A stretch of DNA of 64,000 bases. It comes from an uncultured Pelagibacteraceae bacterium. Its GTDB lineage: Bacteria; Pseudomonadota; Alphaproteobacteria; Pelagibacterales; Pelagibacteraceae. Shown here in pieces: positions 42,141 to 52,400 of the stretch. The notes beneath the pieces were generated by a model. It was not told the DNA's origin. It did no database searches and worked only from the letters and a program-made list of their open reading frames with translations. How positions within the stretch are numbered: the first letter of the stretch is position 1; the number at the start of each line of letters is the position of its first letter. Made by a program: the position numbers and the translations under genes. The DNA lies in assembly GCA_902551755.1 (NCBI GenBank), contig CACDEB010000001.1:185803-249802 (forward strand). The letters run 5' to 3'.

Positions 42141-43832
42141 CTATTTATGATTTGAATAAGTGTCTAGAATTGATTTCCAAAAATTTGATGCAAATTTCTT
42201 GGTATTAAATGTATTGGTTTTCAAAACTTCATCAAAAATAAATTTTCTGGTTTTTTCTAATTTATCTAAGTCATTAGCAAACGAAAGTACTTTAGAAATA
42301 TAATCATCTTTATTCTTTGCAACCAGATCTTTTAGATTAGAATTTATCAAAATGCTCTCTCCACATCTTGAATTAAAGTTAAACCCTTCCATACTTACAA
42401 CCGGAACATTCATCCATAGGGCTTCGCAAGTTGTTGTGACACCATTATAGGGGAAAGTATCTAAACAAAGATCTATATCTTTATAAAGATTTATATGTTG
42501 CTCAAAACTGTTTAATTTATTTTTAAAGATAACTTTGTTTAAAACTCCCTCCCTTTCAAATGAATCTATAAAATGAACTTCTGAATATGAAACTGATGAT
42601 TTTAATATAAGTTTACTATTTTTAATTTTTTTAAGTATTTCTGTCCAAACTAAAATAGTCTCATCTGAGATTTTTAAATAATTATTAAAAGATCCTAGTG
42701 TAAAAGTTTCACTTTTTTGTGAGGGTAATTGATTATACTTTCGTTCAATATTTAATCCCGAATGTGAATTCCAAATCTTATCTAAATAAATAATTTTCTC
42801 TTTGTAAAGATTTTCTTCCTTTTCTAGTATAAGATTTTTATCTGCAATTAGATAGTCACTAAAATTAAGCCCTATAGTATTGTTATAACCAAGCCATGAT
42901 ATTTGTAATTTGCAAACTCTAGAATTAAAAATTTCAATTCTACCTTTCCCTAAATATCCATTAATATCAATTAATACATCGATACCTATAGATCTTAGAA
43001 AACTTGCTAATTCTATATTACTCTTTTTTGAAATATTATAAAAAAAGTCTACGTTTGACTTAATTTTATTTGTTGTAGCATCCTCTTGATGTACTTTTAA
43101 GTCAGAGAAGACATGTGTTTCGAATTTATCATTTTTATATCTAAATAAGTCTTTTATAAAATATGTAACAGAATGATTTGAAGCCAAATTTGATGAGAGA
43201 AAACCAATTTTAATTTTGTTTTTTTTAATTTCCTCAATTTTAGGTAAATTAATAATTTGTAATTTTTCTTTTATTTTATCAGTAAAATTAAAAAAGTCCT
43301 TTTGCGACCAATTATATCTTAAATTGTTGTTATAAATGTACTCAAAAACTAAAGCTTTTTCTTTTAAGAAATCTTTATCTATTAATTCTTTTAAAACGTT
43401 CTGTCTAAATTCAACATTTGTAGTTTTTAAGTTTAATAACGAAATAGCATGGTATAGCTTTTCATTATAATTGAAGACAGATTTCGCTTCTAAGAAAAAT
43501 TTTTTTATCTCTTCATATTCATCTAAAGACAAAGTATTTTCTTGTTTAACTTTATCACCAAGGCCGTATAAATAGTAAATTAAACATTCTAGTCCAATTT
43601 TGCTTTTTTTTTCTAAAATATAACCTTTTTTGAAATTTTGTATTGCTAACAAAACATCACTAAAGTTACGATTTCTTGATTTAATCCTGGCCAAACCTAG
43701 AATCAATAGAACTTGGCTATTAATTTCTTTGTCATCAAAATTACTTTCAGTCTCAAAAATTACTTTATCATATTGTTTTTTATTAAATAAAGTTATTAGA
43801 TTGTTAATTTTTATTTCAAGTTTCATTTTCAC
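42141..43832 (-). CDS. O-GlcNAc transferase (SPINDLY/GT41)-like glycosyltransferase, copy 1
   Basis: KIGFLSSNLASNHSVTYFIKDL, LQISWLGYNNTIG, LCLDTFPYNGVTTTCEALWMNVPVVSM, NSRCGESIL. Confidence 0.88.
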   Translation of the reverse strand: MKMKLEIKINNLITLFNKKQYDKVIFETESNFDDKEINSQVLLILGLARIKSRNRNFSDVLLAIQNFKKGYILEKKSKIGLECLIYYLYGLGDKVKQENTLSLDEYEEIKKFFLEAKSVFNYNEKLYHAISLLNLKTTNVEFRQNVLKELIDKDFLKEKALVFEYIYNNNLRYNWSQKDFFNFTDKIKEKLQIINLPKIEEIKKNKIKIGFLSSNLASNHSVTYFIKDLFRYKNDKFETHVFSDLKVHQEDATTNKIKSNVDFFYNISKKSNIELASFLRSIGIDVLIDINGYLGKGRIEIFNSRVCKLQISWLGYNNTIGLNFSDYLIADKNLILEKEENLYKEKIIYLDKIWNSHSGLNIERKYNQLPSQKSETFTLGSFNNYLKISDETILVWTEILKKIKNSKLILKSSVSYSEVHFIDSFEREGVLNKVIFKNKLNSFEQHINLYKDIDLCLDTFPYNGVTTTCEALWMNVPVVSMEGFNFNSRCGESILINSNLKDLVAKNKDDYISKVLSFANDLDKLEKTRKFIFDEVLKTNTFNTKKFASNFWKSILDTYSNHK

Positions 43833-43847
43833 TAAATTAAATTTAGT

Positions 43848-45548
43848 CTACTTATGGTCCTTAATTACAATTTTTTGCATATTTTCTAAAGCTTCACAAA
43901 AATCATTAGTAAATCCTTTAGTATCAAATAAAGGGGTTTCATTAATATTATTAAAAAGTTTTTTTCTTGTATAATCTAGCTCGTTTATATTATTTGCGTA
44001 AAAAACAGCTTTTTCGATATAATCTTCGTTATTTATAGCTATGAAATTTTCAATGTCTGCATTTCTTAGAATGCTTTCTCCGCACCTAGAGTTAAAGTTA
44101 TATCCTGCTTTAGTAATTACGGGCACATTTTTCCATAAAGCCTCGAAAGTTGTTGTAACGCCTGTGAACGGAAAAGTATCAAGACACAAATCAATTTTAT
44201 CGTAAAGATTTATATGAGATAAAAAATCTTTCCTTGGCGTTTTTTTTAAAATCTCGACTGAGCTAGTTAAACCCTCCTCTTCAAACTTTTTCTTTAAAAC
44301 ATTTTCACAAAGAAATAAGGACGATTTTAAAATTAACTTAGCATTCTTAACTTTCTTAAGTATTTCAATCCACGTGTTTACTACATCATCATTTATTTTC
44401 ATAAAATTGTTAAATGAACCGAAAGTAAAATAATTATTCTTTTTGAAAGGTAATTCATTATAAACTCTTTTATAATCAAATCCCCTATGAGAATTCCAAA
44501 TTTTAGGAAGCTTATAAATTTTTGTAACATATTCATTTTCTTCATTCTTTACGGTGTTAGAATCAGCTAAAATAAAATCTACTTCTTTGAGACCAGTAGA
44601 ATTGTTAAAACCTAACCAGCTTATTTGGAGTGGGCAAATTCTTGTATTAAAAATATTTACTCTATTGGAAGACCATAGACCGGCGAGATCAATTAAAATA
44701 TCTATATTTATATTTTGAATAGTATTAACAATTTCTTGATCTGATTTATCATCTAAATCAACCCAATGATCAAAAAGATTTGAAAATTTATCTGTAGTCT
44801 CATCATGTTGTTTTCTCCGTAAAAGAGAAAGACCAAAAGTTTCAAATTTTGTCTGTTTTAAGTCTCTAATAAGATTTTCAATAAAGTAGGTAATTGAATG
44901 AGATTGCTTGAAATCAGGAGATAAAAAACCAATCTTAATTTTTTTTTTTGTCAAATCAATTTTTGAAGGTTCTTTACTATCAAGGACTCGAAATAATTTT
45001 GAGAATTTTTTTTGAAATTCAGCAAAATTTTTTTGTTTCCAGTCAGATAAATACATGTTCGAAGTAATATAGGTTGAACCATAAAGCTTGTTAAGCTCTT
45101 TAAAACTAATAATTTCATCTAACATTGAAATTCTCTTTTTATGCTTTAATAGATATTTATAAAGATCAAGTCCAAAACTTAAATACCTTTCATTTTTGGA
45201 AAATTTTTTTTCAGCTTTGAGATACATTTTTTCAGATATTAAAAGATTATTTAATAAATTATTATCTTTTCGTCCCATTTCAGCGCATAGAGATATGTGA
45301 CTACACAATGCGTCTAAAGATATTTGTCCTAAATTATCCTTATGAAACGCAGCCTCAAAATCATTTAAAGCTTGTTTAACATCTCTATCAGTTTTGCCCC
45401 TTTGAGATGCTCGACAAAATCCTAATAAATTATATAAAGGGGCAGACCTATTTTTTTCAGCTGTTTTTGCCTCAATTTCAAAAATAATTTTAGAATATTC
45501 TTTTCCTTGAAGAAGTTTTTGTATCTTTTCCAAATCTACATCTGACAT
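43848..45548 (-). CDS. O-GlcNAc transferase (SPINDLY/GT41)-like glycosyltransferase, copy 2
   Basis: KIGFLSPDFKQSHSITYFIENL, LQISWLGFNNSTG, LCLDTFPFTGVTTTFEALWKNVPVITKAG, NSRCGESIL. Confidence 0.88.
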   Translation of the reverse strand: MSDVDLEKIQKLLQGKEYSKIIFEIEAKTAEKNRSAPLYNLLGFCRASQRGKTDRDVKQALNDFEAAFHKDNLGQISLDALCSHISLCAEMGRKDNNLLNNLLISEKMYLKAEKKFSKNERYLSFGLDLYKYLLKHKKRISMLDEIISFKELNKLYGSTYITSNMYLSDWKQKNFAEFQKKFSKLFRVLDSKEPSKIDLTKKKIKIGFLSPDFKQSHSITYFIENLIRDLKQTKFETFGLSLLRRKQHDETTDKFSNLFDHWVDLDDKSDQEIVNTIQNINIDILIDLAGLWSSNRVNIFNTRICPLQISWLGFNNSTGLKEVDFILADSNTVKNEENEYVTKIYKLPKIWNSHRGFDYKRVYNELPFKKNNYFTFGSFNNFMKINDDVVNTWIEILKKVKNAKLILKSSLFLCENVLKKKFEEEGLTSSVEILKKTPRKDFLSHINLYDKIDLCLDTFPFTGVTTTFEALWKNVPVITKAGYNFNSRCGESILRNADIENFIAINNEDYIEKAVFYANNINELDYTRKKLFNNINETPLFDTKGFTNDFCEALENMQKIVIKDHK

Positions 45549-45604
45549 AAACGAATATTATCAAATTAACGACTAATTTAAATGTATTATTAAATTTTCT
45601 TAAG

Positions 45605-46876
45605 TTAGGAAGGTTTGTTCATAGAGTTAAAAAACTCTGTATTACTTTTTGTATTTTTAAGCTTAGAATTTATAAATTCAATTGCATCCATTGATCCCAT
45701 TGGAGCTATTATACGTCTAAGAACATTCATTTTTTGCAAATCATTTTTGTCAAAAAGAAGTTCCTCTCTTCTTGTGCCAGACTTAGTGATATCAATCGCT
45801 GGAAATATTCTTTTCTCAGATATCTTTCTATCAAGGATAGTTTCACTATTACCTGTCCCCTTAAATTCCTCAAATATTACTTCATCCATTCTACTACCAG
45901 TGTCAATTAGTGCGGTTGCAATAATTGTTAAAGATCCACCCTCTTCAATATTTCTGGCTGCTCCAAAAAATCTTTTGGGTCTTTGAAGGGCATTAGCGTC
46001 AACACCGCCAGTCAAGACTTTACCAGAACTAGGAACTACAGCATTATAAGCTCTTCCAAGTCTTGTTATTGAATCTAAGAGAATAACCACATCTTTTTTA
46101 TGCTCCGTCATTCTCTTAGCTTTCTCTATTACCATTTCGGCTACTGCTACATGTCTTTGGGCAGGTTCATCAAAAGTTGAACTTATTACTTCGCCTTTAA
46201 CGGTACGTTGCATGTCTGTCACTTCTTCAGGTCTTTCGTCAATTAGCAAAACCATCAAGTAACATTCTGGATGGTTGGCAGTAATTGAGTTAGCTATACT
46301 TTGTAATATCATTGTCTTGCCGGCTTTAGGTGGAGATATGATTAAAGATCTTTGGCCTTTACCAATTGGACTTACAAGATCGATCAATCTTGGGGTTAAA
46401 TTTGGTTTTTTCTCAACTGTATTTGTTTCAACTTCCATTACTATTTGTTTGTTTGGATATAGTGGAGTTAAGTTATCAAAAGCAATTTTGTGCCTAGATT
46501 TTTCAGGATCTTCAAGATTTATTTTGCTTACTTGAAGCAAGGCAAAATATCTTTCTCCTTCTTTTGGTGCTCTTACAGGACCTTCAACTGTGTCACCTGT
46601 TCTTAAACCAAATTTTCTAATTTGACTTGGGCTTACATAAATATCATCCGCACCTGGTAAATAATTCGATTCCAAAGCTCTCAAAAAACCAAATCCATCT
46701 TGAAGAAGTTGAAGTACACCCATACCAGTAATCTCTTCACCTTTTTCAGCAAGCTTTTTCAGTATAGCAAAAAGAATTTCTTGCTTTCTAAGTGTACTTG
46801 CGTTTTCAATACCTAGCTTTTCTGCTTGTTCAATTAATTGTGCTGGGCTATTTTTTTTAAGTTCTTGGATTTTCAT
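45605..46876 (-). CDS. rho: Transcription termination factor Rho
   Basis: [35 protein letters not shown]. Confidence 0.98.
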   Translation of the reverse strand: MKIQELKKNSPAQLIEQAEKLGIENASTLRKQEILFAILKKLAEKGEEITGMGVLQLLQDGFGFLRALESNYLPGADDIYVSPSQIRKFGLRTGDTVEGPVRAPKEGERYFALLQVSKINLEDPEKSRHKIAFDNLTPLYPNKQIVMEVETNTVEKKPNLTPRLIDLVSPIGKGQRSLIISPPKAGKTMILQSIANSITANHPECYLMVLLIDERPEEVTDMQRTVKGEVISSTFDEPAQRHVAVAEMVIEKAKRMTEHKKDVVILLDSITRLGRAYNAVVPSSGKVLTGGVDANALQRPKRFFGAARNIEEGGSLTIIATALIDTGSRMDEVIFEEFKGTGNSETILDRKISEKRIFPAIDITKSGTRREELLFDKNDLQKMNVLRRIIAPMGSMDAIEFINSKLKNTKSNTEFFNSMNKPS

Positions 46877-46928
46877 GTGGGGAAATTAGTAGTTTGATAA
46901 GATTAATATAATATATATTTACAATATT

Positions 46929-47369
46929 TCAACCTCCTAAAGGCTTTAAAATTGCAAAAAATATGATCAAAATTAACAGTATAGTTGGTATTTCATTAAT
47001 AATTCTAAAATATTTTGAACTTGCTGTGTTTCTATCATCTTTAAATGCTCTTAAACATGATCCAAGATAAAAGTGATAAGCAGTTAAAATAATTACCAAA
47101 AAGAATTTAACTTGCATCCAAAGTGCACTTATTAATTCAAAGCCAACAAAGTGTATTAAGGCCAAACCAAATATCCATGATAACAACATTGCTGGATACA
47201 TAATGTAGAAATACAATTTTCTTTCCATTACTTTAAAAACTTTACAAACCTCAATATTTGATGAGTTTTCTGTGTGATAAACAAATATTCTTGGTAAATA
47301 AAGTAATCCAGCCATCCAAGAAATTACTGCAATTAAATGGAGCGATTTAAATATTAGATAAAAATTCAT
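46929..47369 (-). CDS. hemJ: Protoporphyrinogen oxidase HemJ family
   Basis: FKSLHLIAVISWMAGLLYLPRIFVYH. Confidence 0.93.
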   Translation of the reverse strand: MNFYLIFKSLHLIAVISWMAGLLYLPRIFVYHTENSSNIEVCKVFKVMERKLYFYIMYPAMLLSWIFGLALIHFVGFELISALWMQVKFFLVIILTAYHFYLGSCLRAFKDDRNTASSKYFRIINEIPTILLILIIFFAILKPLGG

Positions 47370-48367
47370 TTTCTTATGCTCTTATTGATTAAATGCACTA
47401 ATAATTTAATATGATCTTCATTATCATTTAAGCAAGGAATTGTATCAAATTTTTCCCCTCCAGACTCTAAAAAGCTTTCTTTTCCTTGAATAGAAATTTC
47501 CTCAAGGGTTTCAACACAATCAGAGGAAAAACCGGGAGAAATTACTAAAATATTTTTTTTTCCCTCTTTGGGTAAATTTTCCAAAGTTTTGTCCGTGTAA
47601 GGCTGAAGCCATTCTTGTGGGCCGAATCTTGATTGAAAAGTTGTTAAAATGGGAATGTCTTTATTGAACGTTTCTTTAATTAATCTGGAGGTTTTGTGAC
47701 AATAACAGTGATATGGATCACCTTTATCAAAATATTTTTTTGGTATACCGTGGTAAGAGGCTAATATTAAATCAGGTTTCCAATTAATGCTATTAAGTTT
47801 GTGTTTTATTGAGTTAACGATTGCTTGAATATATAACGGTTCAGATTCATAGTGAGGTATAATTTGTAGACTGGGCTGCCATCTCATTTTCATTAGCGTC
47901 CTGTACACTTCATCACAAACTGTAGCTGTTGTTGCTGCTGCATACTGTGGATACAGAGGAAGTATTATAATATTTTCACATCCGCTTTCTTGTAAATCTA
48001 ACATTTTACTCTTTATGCTTGGATTTCCATATCGCATTGCATAATCAACGATTAAGTTTTCATTTGATATAATAGACTTAACCTTTTCGGTCTGTTTGAT
48101 TGTGTAATATCGTAAAGGAGAAGTATTTTCTTTCTTCATCCATATTTCTTTATAAGCTTTTGCTGTTTTAGAGGGTCTAAAAGTTAGAATAAATAAGTTT
48201 AAAATAATTTTCCATAAAAAAGGGTTTACTTCAATAACGCGTCTGTCTGATAAAAATTCTTTTAAGTATTTTCTTATATCCCACCAGCCTGTAGAGTCTG
48301 GTGTTCCAAGATTAATTAATAAAACACCAGTTTTTCCAAAGTTTACTTGAGGATGATTACTGTCCAT
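47366..48367 (-). CDS. hemH: Ferrochelatase
   Basis: GVLLINLGTPDS, LASYHGIPKKYFDKGDPYHCYCHKT. Confidence 0.97.
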   Translation of the reverse strand: MDSNHPQVNFGKTGVLLINLGTPDSTGWWDIRKYLKEFLSDRRVIEVNPFLWKIILNLFILTFRPSKTAKAYKEIWMKKENTSPLRYYTIKQTEKVKSIISNENLIVDYAMRYGNPSIKSKMLDLQESGCENIIILPLYPQYAAATTATVCDEVYRTLMKMRWQPSLQIIPHYESEPLYIQAIVNSIKHKLNSINWKPDLILASYHGIPKKYFDKGDPYHCYCHKTSRLIKETFNKDIPILTTFQSRFGPQEWLQPYTDKTLENLPKEGKKNILVISPGFSSDCVETLEEISIQGKESFLESGGEKFDTIPCLNDNEDHIKLLVHLINKSIRK

Positions 48368-49364
48368 TAAAACTCCTAACTTCGTCTACTAAATATCTAA
48401 CGATATCCGGGTTTGTTTCCGGTAAAACTCCATGTCCTAAGTTGAATATATATCTTTTTTTATCGAAAGTTTTTAAATATTTTGTCACTTCGTTTCTCAC
48501 AATTTCTTTGTTTTGAAGTAAAATTTTTGGATCAAGACCCCCTTGTACAGGAATATCAATAGTATCTCTAATAATTAAAGGATCAACATTATAATCAATA
48601 CTGATTATGTCGGGATTTACATTATCTACAAATTTTTTGTAACTATTGATGTTTCTTGGGAAACAAATTGAGATTGTTTTTTTTTGTCTAATAAAATCAA
48701 CTAAGCTTTTGATTGGTTTATAAACGAAATAATCTAGATCTTTTTCTGGAAGAAGTCCGGCCCAACTGTCAAAGATCTGAATTATAGATGCACCACTTTT
48801 AATTTGGGCTTCAATATGTATTTTTAAGAATTCATCTAACTTAATTAAAATATTATTAATATATTTATCTTTTGGAAAAATATTAAAATTTCCCTCCTTG
48901 GGAGACTTTCTGTTAAGCATATATAATAAAAGGGTCCATGGAGCCCCAACAAAACCTATAGTATCTTTATTACTTAAAGATAATTTTTTCTTCGTTTCTT
49001 TAATTGTCTCATAGACAGGATTTAGTTTTTTAAGAAAGTCTTCTTTTTTAACATCGTTTAATATATTTAAATCAACCTCCTTTAAATCAGGTCCAAAATT
49101 TTTTTTAAATTTTACTTGTTGACCAAGTGCATATGGAACTAACAGAATGTCAGAAAAAATTATAGCAGCATCAAAATCAAATCTATTAATTGGTTGTATT
49201 GTTATTTCAGATGATAACTTAGTATTCAAACATAGTTTAATAAAATCTTGATTTTTTTGTCTTATAGATCTAAATTCTGGCAAATACCTTCCCGCCTGTC
49301 TCATTAACCATATGGGTGTTTTAGAAGATTTATTATTAATGCAATCTTGTATAAGAGTATTCAT
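48357..49364 (-). CDS. hemE: Uroporphyrinogen decarboxylase
   Basis: TPIWLMRQAGRYLPEFR, GFVGAPWTLLLYM. Confidence 0.97.
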   Translation of the reverse strand: MNTLIQDCINNKSSKTPIWLMRQAGRYLPEFRSIRQKNQDFIKLCLNTKLSSEITIQPINRFDFDAAIIFSDILLVPYALGQQVKFKKNFGPDLKEVDLNILNDVKKEDFLKKLNPVYETIKETKKKLSLSNKDTIGFVGAPWTLLLYMLNRKSPKEGNFNIFPKDKYINNILIKLDEFLKIHIEAQIKSGASIIQIFDSWAGLLPEKDLDYFVYKPIKSLVDFIRQKKTISICFPRNINSYKKFVDNVNPDIISIDYNVDPLIIRDTIDIPVQGGLDPKILLQNKEIVRNEVTKYLKTFDKKRYIFNLGHGVLPETNPDIVRYLVDEVRSFNGQ

Positions 49365-49643
49365 ATAATTAAATATTATCTATATTGTTTGTAGTATGTA
49401 CTGTTAATAACGGTAGTTAATGTTTTTTAACAAGTTTATAACAGTTTTTTCACATAAGATTTATTAAATTTACCTTAGAATTCTTTGAGTTTTAATTAAT
49501 TATCATTTTTTAATCTAAAAAGTGTAATATTTATCAACATGGTTTAAAATGTATATAAATGAGTACTTATACATTAAAATCTTTGAATAGAGTTTTTGTT
49601 AATTTTATGAAGCGACTTATACATATAGATATACTTTTTATAC
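49365..49643. other. oriC: Candidate chromosomal replication origin (oriC)
   Basis: 279-bp non-coding AT-rich gap between hemE and ppsR, the alphaproteobacterial origin location; gene polarity switches here; TTTTTCACA 49446-49454, near-box TTATCAACA 49531-49539, three TTATACAT repeats. Confidence 0.75.
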
Positions 49644-50465
49644 ATGATTAATACATATGATATATATCTTATCTCTGACTCAACTGGAGAAACATTAGAA
49701 AGAATATTCCTTGCAATTAAAGCTCAATTCAAAAATTTTAAGTATAAAACCCACTTTTATTCTTTTACACGAACAGAAAACCAAATTTCCAAAATCCTTG
49801 AAGTCTCCGGAAAAAACAGCAATGCTATAGTATTATATACAATAGTTGATAACAAATTAGCTAGACATTTATCAAACGAGTGTAGTTCAAAAAATATTCC
49901 GTGCTTTGGAATATTAGGAGATTTAATAATTAGCTTTTCAAAACTCTTAGATCAAAAAGCACTTAATGTTCCAAGCAGACAACATATCATGGATGATGAA
50001 TATTATAAAAAAATTGAAGCCATACAATTTACAATGAATCACGATGACGGAAATTCAGTAGAGGATATAGAAAAATCTGATATCATCCTTTTAGGTGTAA
50101 GCAGAACAAGCAAGACCCCAACTTCGATTTATCTCGCAAACAAAGGAATGAAAATATCAAATATACCCCTGGTAAATGAAAACTCAGTTCCTAATATACT
50201 AAAAGAAAATCCTCAAAAAAAATGTGTAGTTGGACTGACAGCAGAACCTGACAGGCTTGTAGATTTACGTAAAAATAGAATGCAATCCATTAAAGATAAC
50301 GAAAGTACTGAATACACAAGTTTAGATATTGTACAAAAAGAAATGGAGGATGCACGGAAACTTTTTCAGAAATATAAATGGCCAAGTATTGATGTAACAA
50401 GAAAATCCGTAGAAGAAACAGCTGCATCAGTTCTTAAAATACACGATATTTTTAACCAAAAATGA
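49644..50465 (+). CDS. ppsR: Pyruvate,phosphate dikinase / PEP synthase regulatory protein (DUF299)
   Basis: YLISDSTGETLERIFLAI, ILLGVSRTSKTPTSIYLANKG. Confidence 0.95.
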   Translation: MINTYDIYLISDSTGETLERIFLAIKAQFKNFKYKTHFYSFTRTENQISKILEVSGKNSNAIVLYTIVDNKLARHLSNECSSKNIPCFGILGDLIISFSKLLDQKALNVPSRQHIMDDEYYKKIEAIQFTMNHDDGNSVEDIEKSDIILLGVSRTSKTPTSIYLANKGMKISNIPLVNENSVPNILKENPQKKCVVGLTAEPDRLVDLRKNRMQSIKDNESTEYTSLDIVQKEMEDARKLFQKYKWPSIDVTRKSVEETAASVLKIHDIFNQK

Positions 50466-51046
50466 AGTCAATAATTTTGGCATCAAAGAGCGAAGTAAGA
50501 AAAAAAATATTGGATGAAAACAATATAAAATGTACTGTTGAACCCTCCAATTTAGATGAAGATGAAGTGAAGAAATCCTTAATAAACCAAGGAGCAACAC
50601 CAGAACTTATATCTAAAAATTTAGCTGAATTAAAAGCGAATAAGGTTAGTCAAAAAAAAATAGGAGAAATAGTTTTAGGCGCAGATAGTGTAATTGATTT
50701 AAACGGCAAACTTATCTCAAAACCAACAAATAGAACAGAAGCCATGAATATTTTAAGTTCACTAAACGGTAAATCTCATTTTCTTATAAGTTCAGTCTGT
50801 ATATCTTTAGATGGAAAAATGATTTGGAATTATACTGAAAAAGCTGAGATGAAAATGAAAAACTTCACTCAAGAAGAACTTCAGGAATATTTAAGTAAAA
50901 TTTCTGATAAAAACTTATATTCTTACAATGTTTATCAAATAGAAGGGGAAGGAAAAAAATTATTCAGTGAAATTAAGGGAGACGTTGATACAATAATGGG
51001 TCTGCCGATTAGAAATATTAGAAAATATTTGGAAAATATTAAATGA
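50462..51046 (+). CDS. maf: Maf family nucleotide pyrophosphatase
   Basis: IILASKSEVRKKIL, VLGADSVIDLNG. Confidence 0.94.
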   Translation: MKSIILASKSEVRKKILDENNIKCTVEPSNLDEDEVKKSLINQGATPELISKNLAELKANKVSQKKIGEIVLGADSVIDLNGKLISKPTNRTEAMNILSSLNGKSHFLISSVCISLDGKMIWNYTEKAEMKMKNFTQEELQEYLSKISDKNLYSYNVYQIEGEGKKLFSEIKGDVDTIMGLPIRNIRKYLENIK

Positions 51047-51831
51047 AAAAATTTTGTGTAATAGGAAATCCAATTGATCACTCTTTATCTCCAAAACTTC
51101 ATAACTTTTGGCTCAAAAAAAATAAGATTGAAGCAATTTACGAAAAAAAACTTCTTGAAGAAAAAGAAATTCCAAAATTAATTGAGAGTATTAGAAAATC
51201 AGAAATAAATGGTGTCAATGTTACAGTCCCATTTAAAAATTCAATAATTCCGTTTTTGGATAGTCTTAGTTCTGAGGCAAAAAAAACTAACTCTGTGAAT
51301 ACTATTTGTACAGAGGAAGACAAAATAATAGGTCACAATACAGATATTGTCGGATTTGAGTTAGCTTTAAGGTACATCAATTATGACGTTAAAAGAAAGA
51401 AAGCACTTATAATAGGGGCGGGCGGAGTTAGTCCCTCCATTATTCTTGCGCTCAAAAACATGGGATGTGAAAATATTCATTTAACTAATAGGACATATGA
51501 GAAAGCAGAAAAAATAAAAGAAACCTTTAATGATATTACAATCCAAAAGTGGGGCGATATCCCTGAGTTTGATATAGTTATTAATGCAACAAGTGTCGGT
51601 CTAAACAAAGACAATCTTGACTTGGATTTAAATAAATTTGGTAATAATAAATTTTTTTATGATGTAATTTACAATCCGGGTGAAACAAATTTTCTAAAAG
51701 AGGCAAAGCTTAGTGGTAATAAAACAGAAAATGGTAGAATGATGTTTATATATCAGGCCCATCAATCATTTGCATTGTGGAATAAGGTATTACCTAAGAT
51801 TGATGAAGAAACAATAGAAATCTTAAAATGA
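51043..51831 (+). CDS. aroE: Shikimate dehydrogenase
   Basis: FCVIGNPIDHSLSPKLHN, GVNVTVPFK, IIGAGGVSPSI. Confidence 0.97.
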   Translation: MKKFCVIGNPIDHSLSPKLHNFWLKKNKIEAIYEKKLLEEKEIPKLIESIRKSEINGVNVTVPFKNSIIPFLDSLSSEAKKTNSVNTICTEEDKIIGHNTDIVGFELALRYINYDVKRKKALIIGAGGVSPSIILALKNMGCENIHLTNRTYEKAEKIKETFNDITIQKWGDIPEFDIVINATSVGLNKDNLDLDLNKFGNNKFFYDVIYNPGETNFLKEAKLSGNKTENGRMMFIYQAHQSFALWNKVLPKIDEETIEILK

Positions 51832-52400
51832 GAAGAATTGCACTAGTTGGGGATATTGGATCAGGAAAGACATTCTTTTCAAAATTATTTAGGTACCCAA
51901 TTTTTGACGCTGATTTAGTAGTTTCAAACCTTTACAAAAAAGATAAATTTTTATTTAGAAAAGTTAAGAAAAAATTTCCTGATAAAGTAAGCAACTTTCC
52001 TCTAAAAAAAGAGGAACTACTTAAAATAATTTTCCAGAAAAAGAAAAACTTGGATGTTTTAGGTAAAATAATTCACCCAATAGTTAGAAAAAAAATGCAA
52101 AATTTCTTTAAAAAAAACAAAAAGAAAAAATTTGTTGTCTTGGATGTACCTTTGTTTTTAGAAAACAGATTAAATACAAAAAGGGATATTATAATCTTTG
52201 TTGATGCAAATAAAAAAAAGATTAAACAAAAACTTAACAGAAGAAAAAATAACAATCCAAAGTTGATAAATATTCTTAGAAGAAATCAACTACCAGCAAA
52301 ATTAAAGAAAAAAAAATCAACTTATGTTATAAAAAATAATTTTGTTAGAAACACAGCTAAAAAAAAGGTAAAATTGATTATAAAAGAAATTAGCAAATGA
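51828..52400 (+). CDS. coaE: Dephospho-CoA kinase
   Basis: IALVGDIGSGKTFFSKLF, FDADLVV. Confidence 0.92.
   Translation: MRRIALVGDIGSGKTFFSKLFRYPIFDADLVVSNLYKKDKFLFRKVKKKFPDKVSNFPLKKEELLKIIFQKKKNLDVLGKIIHPIVRKKMQNFFKKNKKKKFVVLDVPLFLENRLNTKRDIIIFVDANKKKIKQKLNRRKNNNPKLINILRRNQLPAKLKKKKSTYVIKNNFVRNTAKKKVKLIIKEISK

Noticed and set aside
42141-45548. The two GT41 ORFs as one broken gene (pseudogene)
   Set aside because: Each ORF is complete with its own N-terminal region and full catalytic motifs, so this is a tandem duplication rather than a split.
47945-47953. TGTGGATAC, DnaA-box-like sequence in hemH
   Set aside because: Single near-match inside a coding region; expected by chance and not part of a cluster.
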